From Kitasatospora phosalacinea (GTDB taxonomy: Bacteria > Actinomycetota > Actinomycetes > Streptomycetales > Streptomycetaceae): DNA of 64,000 nt. Position numbers and translations under genes: made by a program. The stretch covers positions 5,366 through 69,365 of the forward strand of contig NZ_JNYE01000070.1 in the NCBI RefSeq assembly GCF_000717185.1, written 5' to 3'. A model generated the notes under the pieces. The model was not told the DNA's origin, did no database searches, and saw nothing but the letters and a program-made list of their open reading frames with translations. Below, in pieces: positions 1-12,400 of the stretch. Within the stretch, counting starts at the first letter, position 1, and each line of letters begins with the position of its first letter.

Positions 1-879
1 CTCTCCAACCTGACCGGCGGGCCCGCCACCGCCGAGCAGCTCGCCTCCCCCGCGTACTGGACCCGGCAGATCCGGGAGGCCGTGCGTTTCGCCGACGGGG
101 TGCGCAGCGCGGAGTCGGCCGGGGCCACCGTCCTGCTGGAACTCGGCCCGGACGCGGTGCTCGCCCCGCTCGCCGCCGAGTCGCTCACCGCCGACCCGGT
201 CGCCGCCCCCGTGCTCACCGTCGCCGCCGTGCACCGGGACCGGCCCGAACCGGCGGCCGTGCACGCCGCGCTGGCCCGGTTGCACGCCCACGGCGTCCCG
301 CTGGACCCGGCCGCGCTGGTGCCCCCGGCCCGCACCGTCGACCTGCCCACCTACGCCTTCCAGCGCCGCCCCTACTGGCTGCCGCAGCCGGCCGGCCCCG
401 ACGACTGGTTCGGTGCGGCCGTCGCCGCCGGGGACGGTGCCGCGATCGCCGCGGCGCTCCACCTCGACGAGGACCAACTGGCCGCCGCCGCACCGCTGCT
501 GACGGCCCTGCGGGAACGGCTCGGGCCGCTCCCGGCCGAGGGCGGCGCCGGACCGGACGACCAGGGCGACCCGGACGCCCCCGCCGCGCTCGCCGCGCGG
601 CTCGCCGCCCTCGACGGGGCCGAGGGCGAACGCCTGCTGCTGGAACTCGTCCGGACCACGGCCGCCGCCGTCCTCGGACTGTCCGACCCGGCGCAGCCCG
701 CGCCCGACGACGACTTCATGGACATCGGCTTCTCCTCGCTGACCGCCGTCGAACTGCGCAACCGGCTGTGCGCCGCCACCGCCCTGCCGCTGCCGCCGAG
801 CGTCGTCTACGACCTGGAGACCCCGCTCGCCATGGCCGCCTACCTGCGGCGCGAACTCACCGGAGGAGAGACCCGATGA
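1..879 (+). CDS. Modular type I polyketide synthase, C-terminal fragment (AT end, ACP)
   Basis: The reading frame is open from the first base, so this is the last 292 residues of a larger PKS that begins outside the window. The N-terminal part is the end of an acyltransferase domain, including a YWTRQIREAVRFADGV stretch and the following LELGP. A post-AT linker with YAFQRRPYW comes next. An acyl carrier protein occupies about residues 205-285, with the phosphopantetheine serine in DIGFSSLTAVEL. No ketoreductase lies between AT and ACP and there is no thioesterase after the ACP, so the chain must be passed on or released by a separate protein. The stop overlaps the start of the FAD monooxygenase by ATGA, implying translational coupling. 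Separate NRPS and Dieckmann-cyclase genes downstream are the likely next step (inference). Confidence 0.93.
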   Translation, partial: LSNLTGGPATAEQLASPAYWTRQIREAVRFADGVRSAESAGATVLLELGPDAVLAPLAAESLTADPVAAPVLTVAAVHRDRPEPAAVHAALARLHAHGVPLDPAALVPPARTVDLPTYAFQRRPYWLPQPAGPDDWFGAAVAAGDGAAIAAALHLDEDQLAAAAPLLTALRERLGPLPAEGGAGPDDQGDPDAPAALAARLAALDGAEGERLLLELVRTTAAAVLGLSDPAQPAPDDDFMDIGFSSLTAVELRNRLCAATALPLPPSVVYDLETPLAMAAYLRRELTGGETR

Positions 880-2363
880 ACGCCACCGTGCTGATCGCGG
901 GCGGCGGGCCGACCGGCCTGATGCTCGCCTGCGAACTCGAACTCGCCGGGGTGCACGCCGTCGTCCTGGAGGCCCGGCCGCACCGCGAACGCGCCTCCGG
1001 CGGCATGCTGCTGCACGCCCGCTCGATCGACGCGCTGCGCCGCCGCGGCCTCGCCGACCGGTTCCGCACCGCCGCCACCCCGGTCTGGCCGCGCACCCAC
1101 TTCGCCTTCCTCTGGCTCGACCTGACCGAACTCGGCACCGACCACTACGACCTGATCGTCCCCCAGTGGCGCACCGAGGAACTGCTCGAGGAACGCGCCC
1201 GGGAACTCGGCGCGGAGGTCCTGACCGGCCACCGGCTGACCGGCCTGCGCCAGGACGCGGACGGGGTGGAGGCCACCGTCGCCACCGCGGCGGGCAGCCG
1301 GGTGCTGTCCGGCGCCTACCTGGTGGGCTGCGACGGCCCGCACAGCGCGGTCGCCGACCTCGGCGGGTTCGCCTTCCGCGAGCTCGCCCCCTCGTACTAC
1401 GGCGTCATCGCCGACGTCGCCGTCAGCGGCGACGCGCAGCAGCACTTCCGGGCCGGGGTGCACCCCAGGGGGCAGTTCGGGGTGCTGCCGATGAACCCCG
1501 CGGACCCGTCCGAAGTGCGCCTGATGACCGTCGAGTTCGACCAGGAGCCGCCCGCCGCCGACACCCCCGTCACGGTCGCCGAGGTGCGCGCCGCGATCCG
1601 CCGGATCACCGGCGCCGACGCCGAGTTCGCCGAGCCGCGCTGGACGACCCGCTACGGCAGCCCCACCCGGCTCGCCGAGGACTACCGCAACGGGCGGCTG
1701 CTGCTGGCCGGCGACGCCGCCCACCCGCACCCGCCGTCCTCCGGCAACGGCCTGAACACCGCCCTGCACGACGCCGTCAACCTGGGGTGGAAGCTGGCCG
1801 CGACGGTCAACGGCTGGGCCCCGCCCGGCCTCCTCGACAGCTACCACCGCGAGCGCCACCCCGTGGGGCGGCGCGCCTGCCTGCGGGCGCTCGCCCAGGT
1901 CCCGCTGCAGTACCCGCCGGAGCGGGCCGAGCCGCTGCGCGAACTGTTCACCGAGCTGATCGCCGTGCCGGAGGTCAACCGGATCCTGGTGCAGGCCGTC
2001 ACCGAGGTCCGCTACCCGGTCACCGACCCGGCCCCCGCCGACCCGGACCACCCGCTGCTCGGCGCCGTCCTGCCCGACCTGGAACCGGCCGGGCTGCTGG
2101 CGGAGGACGGGGTGGACGCCGCCGCGCCGCTCGCCGACGGGCGCGGCCTGCTGCTGGTGCTCGACGAGGACGGCGCGCCGCCCGACCTGTCCGGCTGGTC
2201 CGACCGGCTGCGGGTGGCGCGCGCCGCCAAGGCCCCGGCCCCGGATGTCCGCCGGCTGCTGGTGCGCCCCGACGGCCACGTCGTCCTGGTCGACACCGGC
2301 GCGCCCGACCCGGGGCGGCTGCTCGCCGCCGTCGCCCACTGGTTCGGCGACCCGGCGCGGTAG
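876..2363 (+). CDS. FAD-dependent aromatic-type monooxygenase
   Basis: This 495-aa protein of the FAD_binding_3 (PheA/TfdB, tetracycline hydroxylase-like) family would hydroxylate or oxidise a pathway intermediate using NAD(P)H and O2. The N-terminal Rossmann dinucleotide motif is GGGPTGLMLACE, the second FAD motif is GDAAHPHPPSSGNGLN near residue 280, and a thioredoxin-like C-terminal domain follows. The start ATG is preceded by GGAGGAGAG and overlaps the PKS stop. Placement right after the PKS and before the P450 makes it a tailoring enzyme. The substrate cannot be told from sequence. Confidence 0.9.
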   Translation: MNATVLIAGGGPTGLMLACELELAGVHAVVLEARPHRERASGGMLLHARSIDALRRRGLADRFRTAATPVWPRTHFAFLWLDLTELGTDHYDLIVPQWRTEELLEERARELGAEVLTGHRLTGLRQDADGVEATVATAAGSRVLSGAYLVGCDGPHSAVADLGGFAFRELAPSYYGVIADVAVSGDAQQHFRAGVHPRGQFGVLPMNPADPSEVRLMTVEFDQEPPAADTPVTVAEVRAAIRRITGADAEFAEPRWTTRYGSPTRLAEDYRNGRLLLAGDAAHPHPPSSGNGLNTALHDAVNLGWKLAATVNGWAPPGLLDSYHRERHPVGRRACLRALAQVPLQYPPERAEPLRELFTELIAVPEVNRILVQAVTEVRYPVTDPAPADPDHPLLGAVLPDLEPAGLLAEDGVDAAAPLADGRGLLLVLDEDGAPPDLSGWSDRLRVARAAKAPAPDVRRLLVRPDGHVVLVDTGAPDPGRLLAAVAHWFGDPAR

Positions 2364-2549
2364 CCCGGCACCCCTCCGACGCGACCCCGCACCGACCCGC
2401 ACCGCCCGCACCCGCCCGTGCCGATCCCCCGATCCGGCCTAACCCGGACTTAAGGGCGGCTTTGGCACGGACGAGCATCCTGGGGCGGAAGGTGCGGGGT
2501 GCGGGCCTGGCCGGTCGCGCACCCCCCTGACGTCGGAGGGAGTTCCGGG

Positions 2550-3821
2550 ATGGACCGGACAGCGGAGCAGCACGGGGGGTGTCCGGTGGCGCCGGGCACC
2601 ACGGAGGAGCGGATCCGGCGGTGGAGCACCTACCAGCCGTGGCTCCAGGCGGACCCGGTCGGGCCGTGGCACGAGATCCGCGAGCACGGGCCGGTGGTCC
2701 GCTCCGAGGAGTTCGGCGGCTACTGGATCCTGACCCGCTACGCCGACCTGGAGTGGGCCGCCCGCAACGCGGACGTCTTCTCCAGCGCCGACATCGGCAT
2801 CCCCAACCGCCAGATATACAAGGACAAACTGATCCCGATCCAGCTCGACGGGGACGAGCACCGCACCTGGCGGCAGGCCCTGTCCGCGCTGTTCAACCCC
2901 GGCGTGGTCAACGCCATCACCCCGCAGATCCGGCAGGCCGCGGTCGACGCGATCGAGCCGATCGCCGCCCGCGGCTCCTGCGAGTTCGTCGAGGACTTCG
3001 CCGTCCGGCTGCCCGCCGAGACCTTCCTGATCAACTTCGGCATCGACCGCTCCCACCTGCCGGAGCTGCTCGACCACAAGAACTGGCTGCGCCGCGAGGG
3101 CCTGCCCAACGCCCGCAACGACGAGGAGCTGCACGCCGCGGGCCGCCCGCTCTGGGAGTTCTTCAGCGCCGCCGTGGACCGCCGCCGCGCCGAGGGCACC
3201 GAGGGCCGACGGGACGTCATCAGCTCGCTGCTGCGGGCCGAGCACGGCGGCCGGCCGCTCACCCAGGACGAGATCGTGAACATCATCCTGATGACGATGT
3301 TCGCCAGCCTGGACACCTCCAACTCGCTGCTGAGCATGGTCTTCCGGCACCTCGCCGAGCACCCGCAGGCCCAGCGCACCGTGGTCGAGGAGCCCGGCCG
3401 CATCCCGGCGATGGCCGAGGAGCTGATCCGCCACGAGGCGATGGTCTCCACCGCGCGGGTCGTCACCCGCGACGTCGAACTGCACGGCGTGAAGATGCGG
3501 GCGGGCGACCGGGTCATGATGTCCTGGGGCATGGCCGGGCTCGACCCGGAGGTCTTCGAGGACGCGGACCGGGTCGACTTCGACCGCACCTCCGTCCGCC
3601 ACCTGGCCTTCGGCATCGGCCCGCACCGCTGCCTGGGCATGCACCTGGCCCGCCGGATCGTCAAGGTCGCGCTGGAGGAGTGGCACGCCCGGATCCCCGC
3701 GTACCGGATCACCCCCGGCACCGAGCCGGTCGCCCGCTACTCGCCGATCCGCGGCCTGGACCGGCTGGACCTCACGGTCGGAGCCGCCGGAGCTGCCGGA
3801 GCTGCCGGAGCCGCCCGATGA
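2550..3821 (+). CDS. Cytochrome P450
   Basis: This 423-aa soluble bacterial P450 is likely a tailoring hydroxylase or epoxidase of the PKS-NRPS product. Visible motifs are the K-helix EELIR, the heme-binding loop FGIGPHRCLG carrying the thiolate Cys, and an I-helix segment FASLDTS that departs slightly from the usual AGxxT. The chosen ATG has GGAGGG about 10 bases upstream; an upstream in-frame start would add 17 residues lacking a good ribosome site. The C-terminus is an Ala/Gly run (GAAGAAGAAGAAR) made from a short repeat. The stop overlaps the start of the ferredoxin, its probable electron donor. Confidence 0.95.
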   Translation: MDRTAEQHGGCPVAPGTTEERIRRWSTYQPWLQADPVGPWHEIREHGPVVRSEEFGGYWILTRYADLEWAARNADVFSSADIGIPNRQIYKDKLIPIQLDGDEHRTWRQALSALFNPGVVNAITPQIRQAAVDAIEPIAARGSCEFVEDFAVRLPAETFLINFGIDRSHLPELLDHKNWLRREGLPNARNDEELHAAGRPLWEFFSAAVDRRRAEGTEGRRDVISSLLRAEHGGRPLTQDEIVNIILMTMFASLDTSNSLLSMVFRHLAEHPQAQRTVVEEPGRIPAMAEELIRHEAMVSTARVVTRDVELHGVKMRAGDRVMMSWGMAGLDPEVFEDADRVDFDRTSVRHLAFGIGPHRCLGMHLARRIVKVALEEWHARIPAYRITPGTEPVARYSPIRGLDRLDLTVGAAGAAGAAGAAR

Positions 3822-4054
3822 GCGCCCCGGCCGAACAGCGGAGCACCACCGTCCGGGTCGACGGCGACACCTGCCAGGGCTACGCGCTGTGCCACGCGAT
3901 GGCGCCCGAGGTGTACGAGGTCGAGGAGGACAGCGGCTTCAACGTGATGGGGGAGTTCACCGTCCCCGCCGCGCTGCGCCCGGCCGCCGCCCGCGGCGCC
4001 GCCGCCTGCCCCGAGCACGCCATCACCCTGCTGTCCCGGACGGAGGACCAGTGA
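3818..4054 (+). CDS. Ferredoxin (3Fe-4S type) partner of P450
   Basis: This 78-aa single-cluster ferredoxin passes electrons to the adjacent P450. The cluster ligands are visible as CQGYALC, then a distant CPEHA. That three-cysteine pattern is typical of Streptomyces 3Fe-4S ferredoxins that serve P450s. It is joined by ATGA to the P450 upstream and by GTGA to the MFS gene downstream, so it sits inside a coupled operon. No ferredoxin reductase is present nearby, so a housekeeping reductase would be needed. Confidence 0.93.
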   Translation: MSAPAEQRSTTVRVDGDTCQGYALCHAMAPEVYEVEEDSGFNVMGEFTVPAALRPAAARGAAACPEHAITLLSRTEDQ

Positions 4055-5523
4055 GCGCCGACTCCCCCCTGCTGGCCGGCCCCGGCCCGGCCGACGCGGC
4101 CGCCCCGGCCGCGGGCGCCCGGTCGGTGCGGCACCCGATGGTGACGCTGGCCGTCATCGTCAGCTGCCAGCTGATGATCGTGGTCGCCACCACCGTGGTG
4201 AACATCGCCCTGCCCGGCATCAAGCGCGACCTCGGCTTCTCGCCCACCAGCCTGTCCTGGGTGGTCAACGCCTACATGCTGACCTTCGGCGGCCTGCTGC
4301 TGCTCGGCGGCCGGTTCGGCGACATCCTCGGGCGGCGCGCGGTCTTCCTCACCGGCATCGCGGTCTTCACCGCCTCCTCGCTGCTGGCCGCGCTCGCGCC
4401 CACCGCGCCGGTGCTGATCGCCGCCCTGGTCGGCCAGGGCGTCGGCGCGGCACTGGCCGAGCCGACCTCGCTGGCGATGCTCGCCACGACCTTCGCCGAG
4501 GGGCCCGAACGCAACCGGGCGCTGGGCGTGTTCTCCACGGTCGCCGGTGCCGGAACGGCCGTCGGCATGATCCTGGGCGGCTTGCTCTCGCTGGCCTCCT
4601 GGCGCTGGACGCTGTTCCTCAACGTGCCGATCGGCCTGGCCGTGCTGGCGGTCACGCCGTTCTACGTCGAGGAGTCCGAGCGCCGCCGCGGCCGCTTCGA
4701 CCTGCCGGGCGCGCTGACCTCCACCCTCGGCATGGCGGCGCTGGTGAACACCTTCGTCCAGGCGCAGACCAGGGGCTGGGGCGACGGCCGCACGCTGGCC
4801 TCCGGCGCCGCCGCCGCGGTGCTGCTGGTGGTGTTCGTCGGGGTCGAACTGCGGGCCGAGCAGCCGGTGGTGCCGCTGCGGCTGCTGGCCCGGCGCGAGC
4901 GGGCCGCCGCGTACCTGGACACCCTGCTGGTCGGGGCGACCGTCTCCGGCCTGTTCTTCTTCCTCACCCAGTTCCTGCAGACCGTGCTCGGCTTCAGCGG
5001 CCTGCGCGCCGGGTTCGCGTTCCTGCCGCTGGCGGTGCTGATGGTGGTCTCCGCGGTGGCCGCCCCCCGGGCGCTGGCCCGGTTCGGGGCCCGGCCGCTG
5101 CTGGTCGGCGGCGCGCTGGTGCTCGGCGCCGGCACGTTCTGGTTCTCCCGGACGGGGGAGCACACCGGCTACCTGGAGGGCCTGGCCGCCCCGCTGGTCC
5201 TGGTCGGCCTCGGCCTCGGCCTGACCGTCATGCCGCTCAACGCGATCATCCTGACCGGGGTGGGCCGCGGCGAGGCCGGTGCCGCCTCCGGGCTGCAGCA
5301 GGCGATGCTGCGGATCGGCGCCTCGCTGGGCCTGGCCGTCCTGGTCAGCGCGGGCGGCCGGAGCGGCGCGGGCGGGCACGGCGCCGCCCCGAAGGCCGGG
5401 CACGCCCCCCTGGTGCACAGCATCGAGACGGGTTTCACCATCGCCACGGGTTTCGTCGCCTGCGCGCTGGTGCTGGCCCTGGTCGCGTTTCGGAACGGGC
5501 CGGAGCGGCCCGCCCGGAAGTAA
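4051..5523 (+). CDS. MFS drug efflux transporter (DHA2 family)
   Basis: This 490-aa integral membrane protein has about 14 hydrophobic segments. The family signatures are an N-terminal antiporter region with TTVVNIALPGIKRDLG, the loop GGRFGDILGRR between helices 2 and 3, and SWRWTLFLNVPIG in the fifth-helix region. It resembles the EmrB/QacA proton-driven exporters that often export the cluster's own product. GTG overlaps the ferredoxin stop. Substrate is inferred from context only. Confidence 0.92.
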   Translation: MSADSPLLAGPGPADAAAPAAGARSVRHPMVTLAVIVSCQLMIVVATTVVNIALPGIKRDLGFSPTSLSWVVNAYMLTFGGLLLLGGRFGDILGRRAVFLTGIAVFTASSLLAALAPTAPVLIAALVGQGVGAALAEPTSLAMLATTFAEGPERNRALGVFSTVAGAGTAVGMILGGLLSLASWRWTLFLNVPIGLAVLAVTPFYVEESERRRGRFDLPGALTSTLGMAALVNTFVQAQTRGWGDGRTLASGAAAAVLLVVFVGVELRAEQPVVPLRLLARRERAAAYLDTLLVGATVSGLFFFLTQFLQTVLGFSGLRAGFAFLPLAVLMVVSAVAAPRALARFGARPLLVGGALVLGAGTFWFSRTGEHTGYLEGLAAPLVLVGLGLGLTVMPLNAIILTGVGRGEAGAASGLQQAMLRIGASLGLAVLVSAGGRSGAGGHGAAPKAGHAPLVHSIETGFTIATGFVACALVLALVAFRNGPERPARK

Positions 5524-5686
5524 AGCGATCGGGGTTCCCGGTAAGGCCGGTAGGGGACGGTAGGGGCTCCGGTTCGCCCATTCATCGTGTGTAATCAAAT
5601 CGTGGCCGAAGGTTGGAGCGCGATTTGCTGAAGAGTAATGGTAAAGCACTCGCAAAATCCCGCCATTGAATTCTAGGAACGGACCG
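5524..5686 (+). promoter_or_regulatory. Probable promoter region of the cyclase-NRPS-SARP operon
   Basis: This 163-base gap is much richer in A/T than its surroundings. Near its start are three related direct repeats (cggtaagg, cggtaggg, cggtaggg at about 5539, 5548 and 5558) with 9-10 base spacing. SARP regulators bind short direct repeats near -35, so these could be SARP sites, but the spacing is not the canonical 11 bases. The assignment is an inference. Confidence 0.35.
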
Positions 5687-6493
5687 ATGCGCTCGAATTC
5701 GTGGAACGTCCTGAGTGGAAACGGAAATCCCGCAACGATTCTCGCCTCCGACTTCCCGGCGACCGGCCGGACGGTCGCCGGGTTCGGTGACCTGGTCGCC
5801 CGGCTCGGCACCACCGCCGACGCGTGGGAGACCGCGCCGCCGCCGACCGGCAGCGAGGCCGCCATGAGCGGCGCCGACTACCTGGCGCGCTGGCTGCCCG
5901 ACGCCACCGGCGGCCCGGTCCGCACCGTCCTCGGGTTCTGCGTGGGCAGCGTGTTCGCGGCCGGGCTGGCCGCCGAGATCGCCCGGCACCAGGACGAGCC
6001 GCCCCGGCTGGTCCTGTTCGACCCCGAACGGCCCGACCCGGACCTGCTGCACCGGCACTACCACGAGCTCGTCGGCGGTCTGGCGCCGCTGCTCTCCGCG
6101 CCCGAGATCGACGAGGCCCGGCAGGCCGGCAAGCGGGCCCGCCACGAGCACGACGGCATGCGCCCGCTCGCCGCCGCCCTGTGCGGGCTGTTCCGCGAGT
6201 ACGGCGAGCCGGCCTTCCGGCGCACCGGCCTGGACGCCGAGCGCGGGGCCGAGGTGGTCGCCACCTTCGCCTCCTTCCTCGGCTACCTGGTCGCGGCCGC
6301 CGACCTGGACCCGCGCCCGCAGTGGGCCGGGGCGACCGCCCTGAGCTCCGCCACCCCGCACAGCGGACTCAACCCGCTGCCCCCCGAGGAGCGCACCGGG
6401 CTGGTCGCCCGGGAGATCTCCTTCGACCTGCCGCACACCGAACTGCTGCGCGACGACCAGGTCGCGCGAACGGTGGCCCAGCTACTCGCGTGA
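5687..6493 (+). CDS. Alpha/beta-hydrolase-fold, TrdC/SlgL-like Dieckmann cyclase (Cys nucleophile)
   Basis: This 268-aa protein is probably the chain-releasing cyclase that closes the tetramate ring from a PCP-bound beta-keto-acyl glycine. The nucleophile elbow reads GFCVGS, so the usual Ser of GxSxG is Cys (residue 85). A candidate acid is Asp112 in LVLFDPERP and a candidate base is His250 in DLPHTEL. A Cys-Asp-His triad is the known hallmark of the TrdC/SlgL/NcmC Dieckmann cyclases of tirandamycin, streptolydigin and related tetramates. The ATG at 5687 has AGGAACGG upstream; an in-frame TTG 21 bases earlier is possible. It lies 26 bases before a glycine-type NRPS without a thioesterase, which fits well. 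A proofreading thioesterase is the alternative. Confidence 0.75.
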   Translation: MRSNSWNVLSGNGNPATILASDFPATGRTVAGFGDLVARLGTTADAWETAPPPTGSEAAMSGADYLARWLPDATGGPVRTVLGFCVGSVFAAGLAAEIARHQDEPPRLVLFDPERPDPDLLHRHYHELVGGLAPLLSAPEIDEARQAGKRARHEHDGMRPLAAALCGLFREYGEPAFRRTGLDAERGAEVVATFASFLGYLVAAADLDPRPQWAGATALSSATPHSGLNPLPPEERTGLVAREISFDLPHTELLRDDQVARTVAQLLA

Positions 6494-6519
6494 CGGCACC
6501 AGCCGAGGAAGGAGAGGTC

Positions 6520-9707
<3,188 letters not shown>

Positions 9708-9711
<4 letters not shown>

Positions 9712-10508
9712 AGTACCAGGTGCTCGGTCCGCTCCGGGTGATCGACCGGGGCGCGGCCTGGCCGATCAGCGCGCCCAAGATGGAGAGCGTGCTGGCCACG
9801 CTGCTGGTGCGGGGCAACCAGGTGGTCTCCGTGCCGCAGCTGACCCTGGAGATCTGGGGCGAGAACCCGCCCAGACGGGCGACCCCGGCGATCCACGTCT
9901 ACATCTCGCAGCTGCGCAAGCTGCTCGCGGGCGCCGACGCCGGTGACCGCCCGGCCCGGCAGACCGTCGGCCCGATCGTCACCTCGGCGGCCGGCTACCT
10001 GCTCCAGGTCGGGCCGGACGACCTGGACTGCCTGGTGTTCCAGCGGCTGGTGCAGCGCGGGCGCCGGGAGCTGGTCGAGCGCCGGTGCGCGGAGGCGGTC
10101 GCGACCCTCTCCGCCGCGCTGGAGCTGTGGCACGGCCCGGCCCTCGGCCAGCTCTGCAACGGGCCGATCGTCACCGGCTTCGCGGGCTGGCTGGAGGAGC
10201 TGCGGCTGGAGTGCATCGAGATGCAGATCGAGGCCGAGCTGGTGCTCGGCCGGCACCGCGAGCTGGTCGGCCGGCTCTACCGGCTGACCTCGGAGCACCC
10301 GCTGCACGAGGTGTTCTACGCGCAGCTGATGCGCGCGCTGTTCGCCTCCGAGCGGCGGGCCGACGCCCTGCGGGTGTACGGCCACGCCTGGGACGTGCTG
10401 CGCCGGGAGCTGGGCCTGGAGCCCGGCCTGCGGCTGCGCGAGCTGCAGCGGGCGGTGCTGGCCACCGACGACCGCAGCCGGGTGCCCCTCGCGGCGTACG
10501 CGGGCTGA
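9708..10508 (+). CDS. SARP family pathway regulator
   Basis: This 266-aa Streptomyces antibiotic regulatory protein is the short type without an ATPase domain. Residues 1-100 form an OmpR-like winged helix (MKYQVLGPLRVIDRG, then HVYISQLRKLL) and residues 105-255 form the bacterial transcriptional activation domain (LDCLVFQRLV, ending LRRELGLEPG). It overlaps the NRPS stop by ATGA, so it is expressed with the pathway it probably activates. A perfect hairpin terminator follows. Confidence 0.92.
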
Positions 10509-10531
10509 CGGCGGTGCCTGGATCGACGACC

Positions 10532-10565
10532 GCGGCCCCGTGGCGAGCACTCGCCACGGGGCCGC
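10532..10565. terminator. Bidirectional rho-independent-like hairpin
   Basis: A perfect 15-base-pair stem (gcggccccgtggcga) closes a GCAC loop between the convergent SARP and MFS genes. There is no clear T run, as is usual in Streptomyces. Confidence 0.75.
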
Positions 10566-10585
10566 GCCGGTCGGCCGGGGCGGGC

Positions 10586-12130
10586 TCAGCTCGCGGGCTC
10601 GGTCTGCTTGGGGGCGGCCTGCGGGGCGGGGGCGGCCTCCTTGGGCCTGCCCTTGAGGAACAGGGCCACCAGCAGGGCGACCACGAAGAAGGGCAGCGCC
10701 CAGCGGAACATGCCCTGCGTGGCGTGCGCCACCGCCTCGACGTAGGCGCTGCGGGTGGCCTCGGACAGCGACTGCACCGCGTCGGAGTCCAGCCGGCCGC
10801 CGTTGCTGTGCACGGCCGCCAGGTCGGCGGGGGAGAGCTGGGAGTCGAGGGAGTCGGCGAGCCGGCTGGTGAAGACCGCGGCGAACAGCGAGACGCCGAA
10901 CGAGCCGCCGACCGAGCGGAAGTACGTCAGGGTGCCGCTGGCGACGCCCATGTCCTTGAGCTCGACGCTGTTCTGGGTGACCACCATGACGTTCTGGAAG
11001 ACCAGGCCGAGCCCCAGGCCGAAGATCACCATGTAGGCGGAGGAGACCACGGAGGAGGTGTCGGCGGTCATCAGCGAGAGCAGGAAGGCGCCGACGCTGA
11101 GCAGCGCGCCGCCGCCCGCCAGGATCAGCCGGTGCCGGCCCGGGTCGCTCATCAGCCGGCCGCTGTACATCGAGGCGACCAGCATGCCGCCGAGCACCGG
11201 CAGCAGCAGCAGGCCGCTGCTGGTGGCGGACAGGTGCTGCACGCTCTGCTGGTACACCGGCAGGTAGGTGATGGAGCCGTACAGGCCGATGCCGACCAGG
11301 AAGCCCAGCACCAGGCTGGAGGTGAAGTTGCGGGAGCGGAACAGGTGCGGCGGCAGGATCGGCTGCGCGGCGCGGCGCTCCACCACCACGGTGGCGGCGA
11401 CGGTGACCACGGCGAGCGCGATCAGGCCCAGGATGGTCGGCGAGCCCCAGGCGTACTCGGTGCCGCCCCAGGTGGTGAACAGCACGACGGCGGTGGAGGC
11501 CACGGTCAGCAGGGCGGCGCCCAGGTAGTCGAGCCGGCCGGTGCCGCGGTTGTGCGGCAGGTCGAGCCGGGAGGCCACGAACCAGACCGCGACGACGGCG
11601 ATCGGCACGTTCAGGTAGAAGGCCCAGCGCCAGGTGGCGTGGTCGGTCAGGGCGCCGCCGAGCAGCGGGCCGCCGACGGTGGCGACGGCGCTGAGCGCGG
11701 CGATGTAGCCCTGGTACTTGCCGCGCTCCTGCGGGGCGACCATGACGCCGATGACGGACATCACGCCGACCATCAGGCCGCCCGCGCCGATGCCCTGGAG
11801 CGCCCGGAAGACGATCAGCGCGGTCATCGACTGGGCTATGCCGCACAGCACCGAGCCGACCGTGAAGACCAGGATCGCGGCGAGCAGCAGGTGCTTGCGG
11901 CTGAACACGTCGCTGAGGCGGCCCCACAGCGGGGTGGAGACCGTCGAGGTCAGGATGTAGGCGGTGATGACCCAGGAGAGGCGGCTGAACCCGCCCAGGT
12001 CGCCGGCGATGGTGGGCAGCGCGGTGGTGACGATCATCGCGTCGAGCATCGAGAGCAGGAGCGCGAGCATCAGACCGGGCAGGACGCCGCGGATGCCTGC
12101 GTTGGCGCTGGGCGCCGCTGAAGTGGACAC
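10586..12130 (-). CDS. MFS multidrug exporter (EmrB/QacA, 14 TM)
   Basis: This 514-aa protein has about 14 membrane helices. Family motifs are SMLDAMIVTTALPTIAGDLG at the N-terminus, GRLSDVFSRKH in the loop after helix 2 and HATWRWAFYLNVPIA. A charged, Ala/Pro-rich tail follows the last helix. The start is a GTG preceded by GGGGAG; upstream in-frame starts would run through the operator region. It is divergent from a TetR gene, with a palindromic operator between them, which indicates drug-induced export or self-resistance controlled by that repressor. Confidence 0.93.
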   Translation of the reverse strand: MSTSAAPSANAGIRGVLPGLMLALLLSMLDAMIVTTALPTIAGDLGGFSRLSWVITAYILTSTVSTPLWGRLSDVFSRKHLLLAAILVFTVGSVLCGIAQSMTALIVFRALQGIGAGGLMVGVMSVIGVMVAPQERGKYQGYIAALSAVATVGGPLLGGALTDHATWRWAFYLNVPIAVVAVWFVASRLDLPHNRGTGRLDYLGAALLTVASTAVVLFTTWGGTEYAWGSPTILGLIALAVVTVAATVVVERRAAQPILPPHLFRSRNFTSSLVLGFLVGIGLYGSITYLPVYQQSVQHLSATSSGLLLLPVLGGMLVASMYSGRLMSDPGRHRLILAGGGALLSVGAFLLSLMTADTSSVVSSAYMVIFGLGLGLVFQNVMVVTQNSVELKDMGVASGTLTYFRSVGGSFGVSLFAAVFTSRLADSLDSQLSPADLAAVHSNGGRLDSDAVQSLSEATRSAYVEAVAHATQGMFRWALPFFVVALLVALFLKGRPKEAAPAPQAAPKQTEPAS

Positions 12131-12177
12131 GGAGGGACTCCCCGGATTCGAAGGGACGGGCGGATCCGGCGGCGCAT

Positions 12178-12232
12178 AACCGGGGCCTTGGACCCGGTTA
12201 GGAAAATACGGGGCCCCCGACCCGGTTGTCAA
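12178..12232. promoter_or_regulatory. TetR operator between MFS exporter and TetR gene
   Basis: An inverted repeat AACCGGG-N8-CCCGGTT lies in the divergent promoter region, and a further copy of the half-site (gacccggttg) follows about 27 bases later. Palindromes of this kind between a TetR gene and its divergent exporter are the usual repressor sites. The remainder of the 270-base gap up to the TetR start shows no other gene. Confidence 0.6.
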
Positions 12233-12400
12233 TGATCGCTTCGAGTGGCCACCGTGCCTGCTCCAGGAGGATGTTGCGTGTACGGTATGACTCTCCGTGT
12301 CGGAAATAGGCACTTCCGAATCCGCAGATCACAGCTAGAATCGAGCGTCCGCCGACGGCGGGCACTGACTGCCGCGACGCGGTTGGCGGGGAGGCTGGAG

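Noticed and set aside
5687..6493. Ordinary type II thioesterase
   Set aside because: The nucleophile position is Cys and a proper type II thioesterase with GHSMG is already present at 16077-16871.
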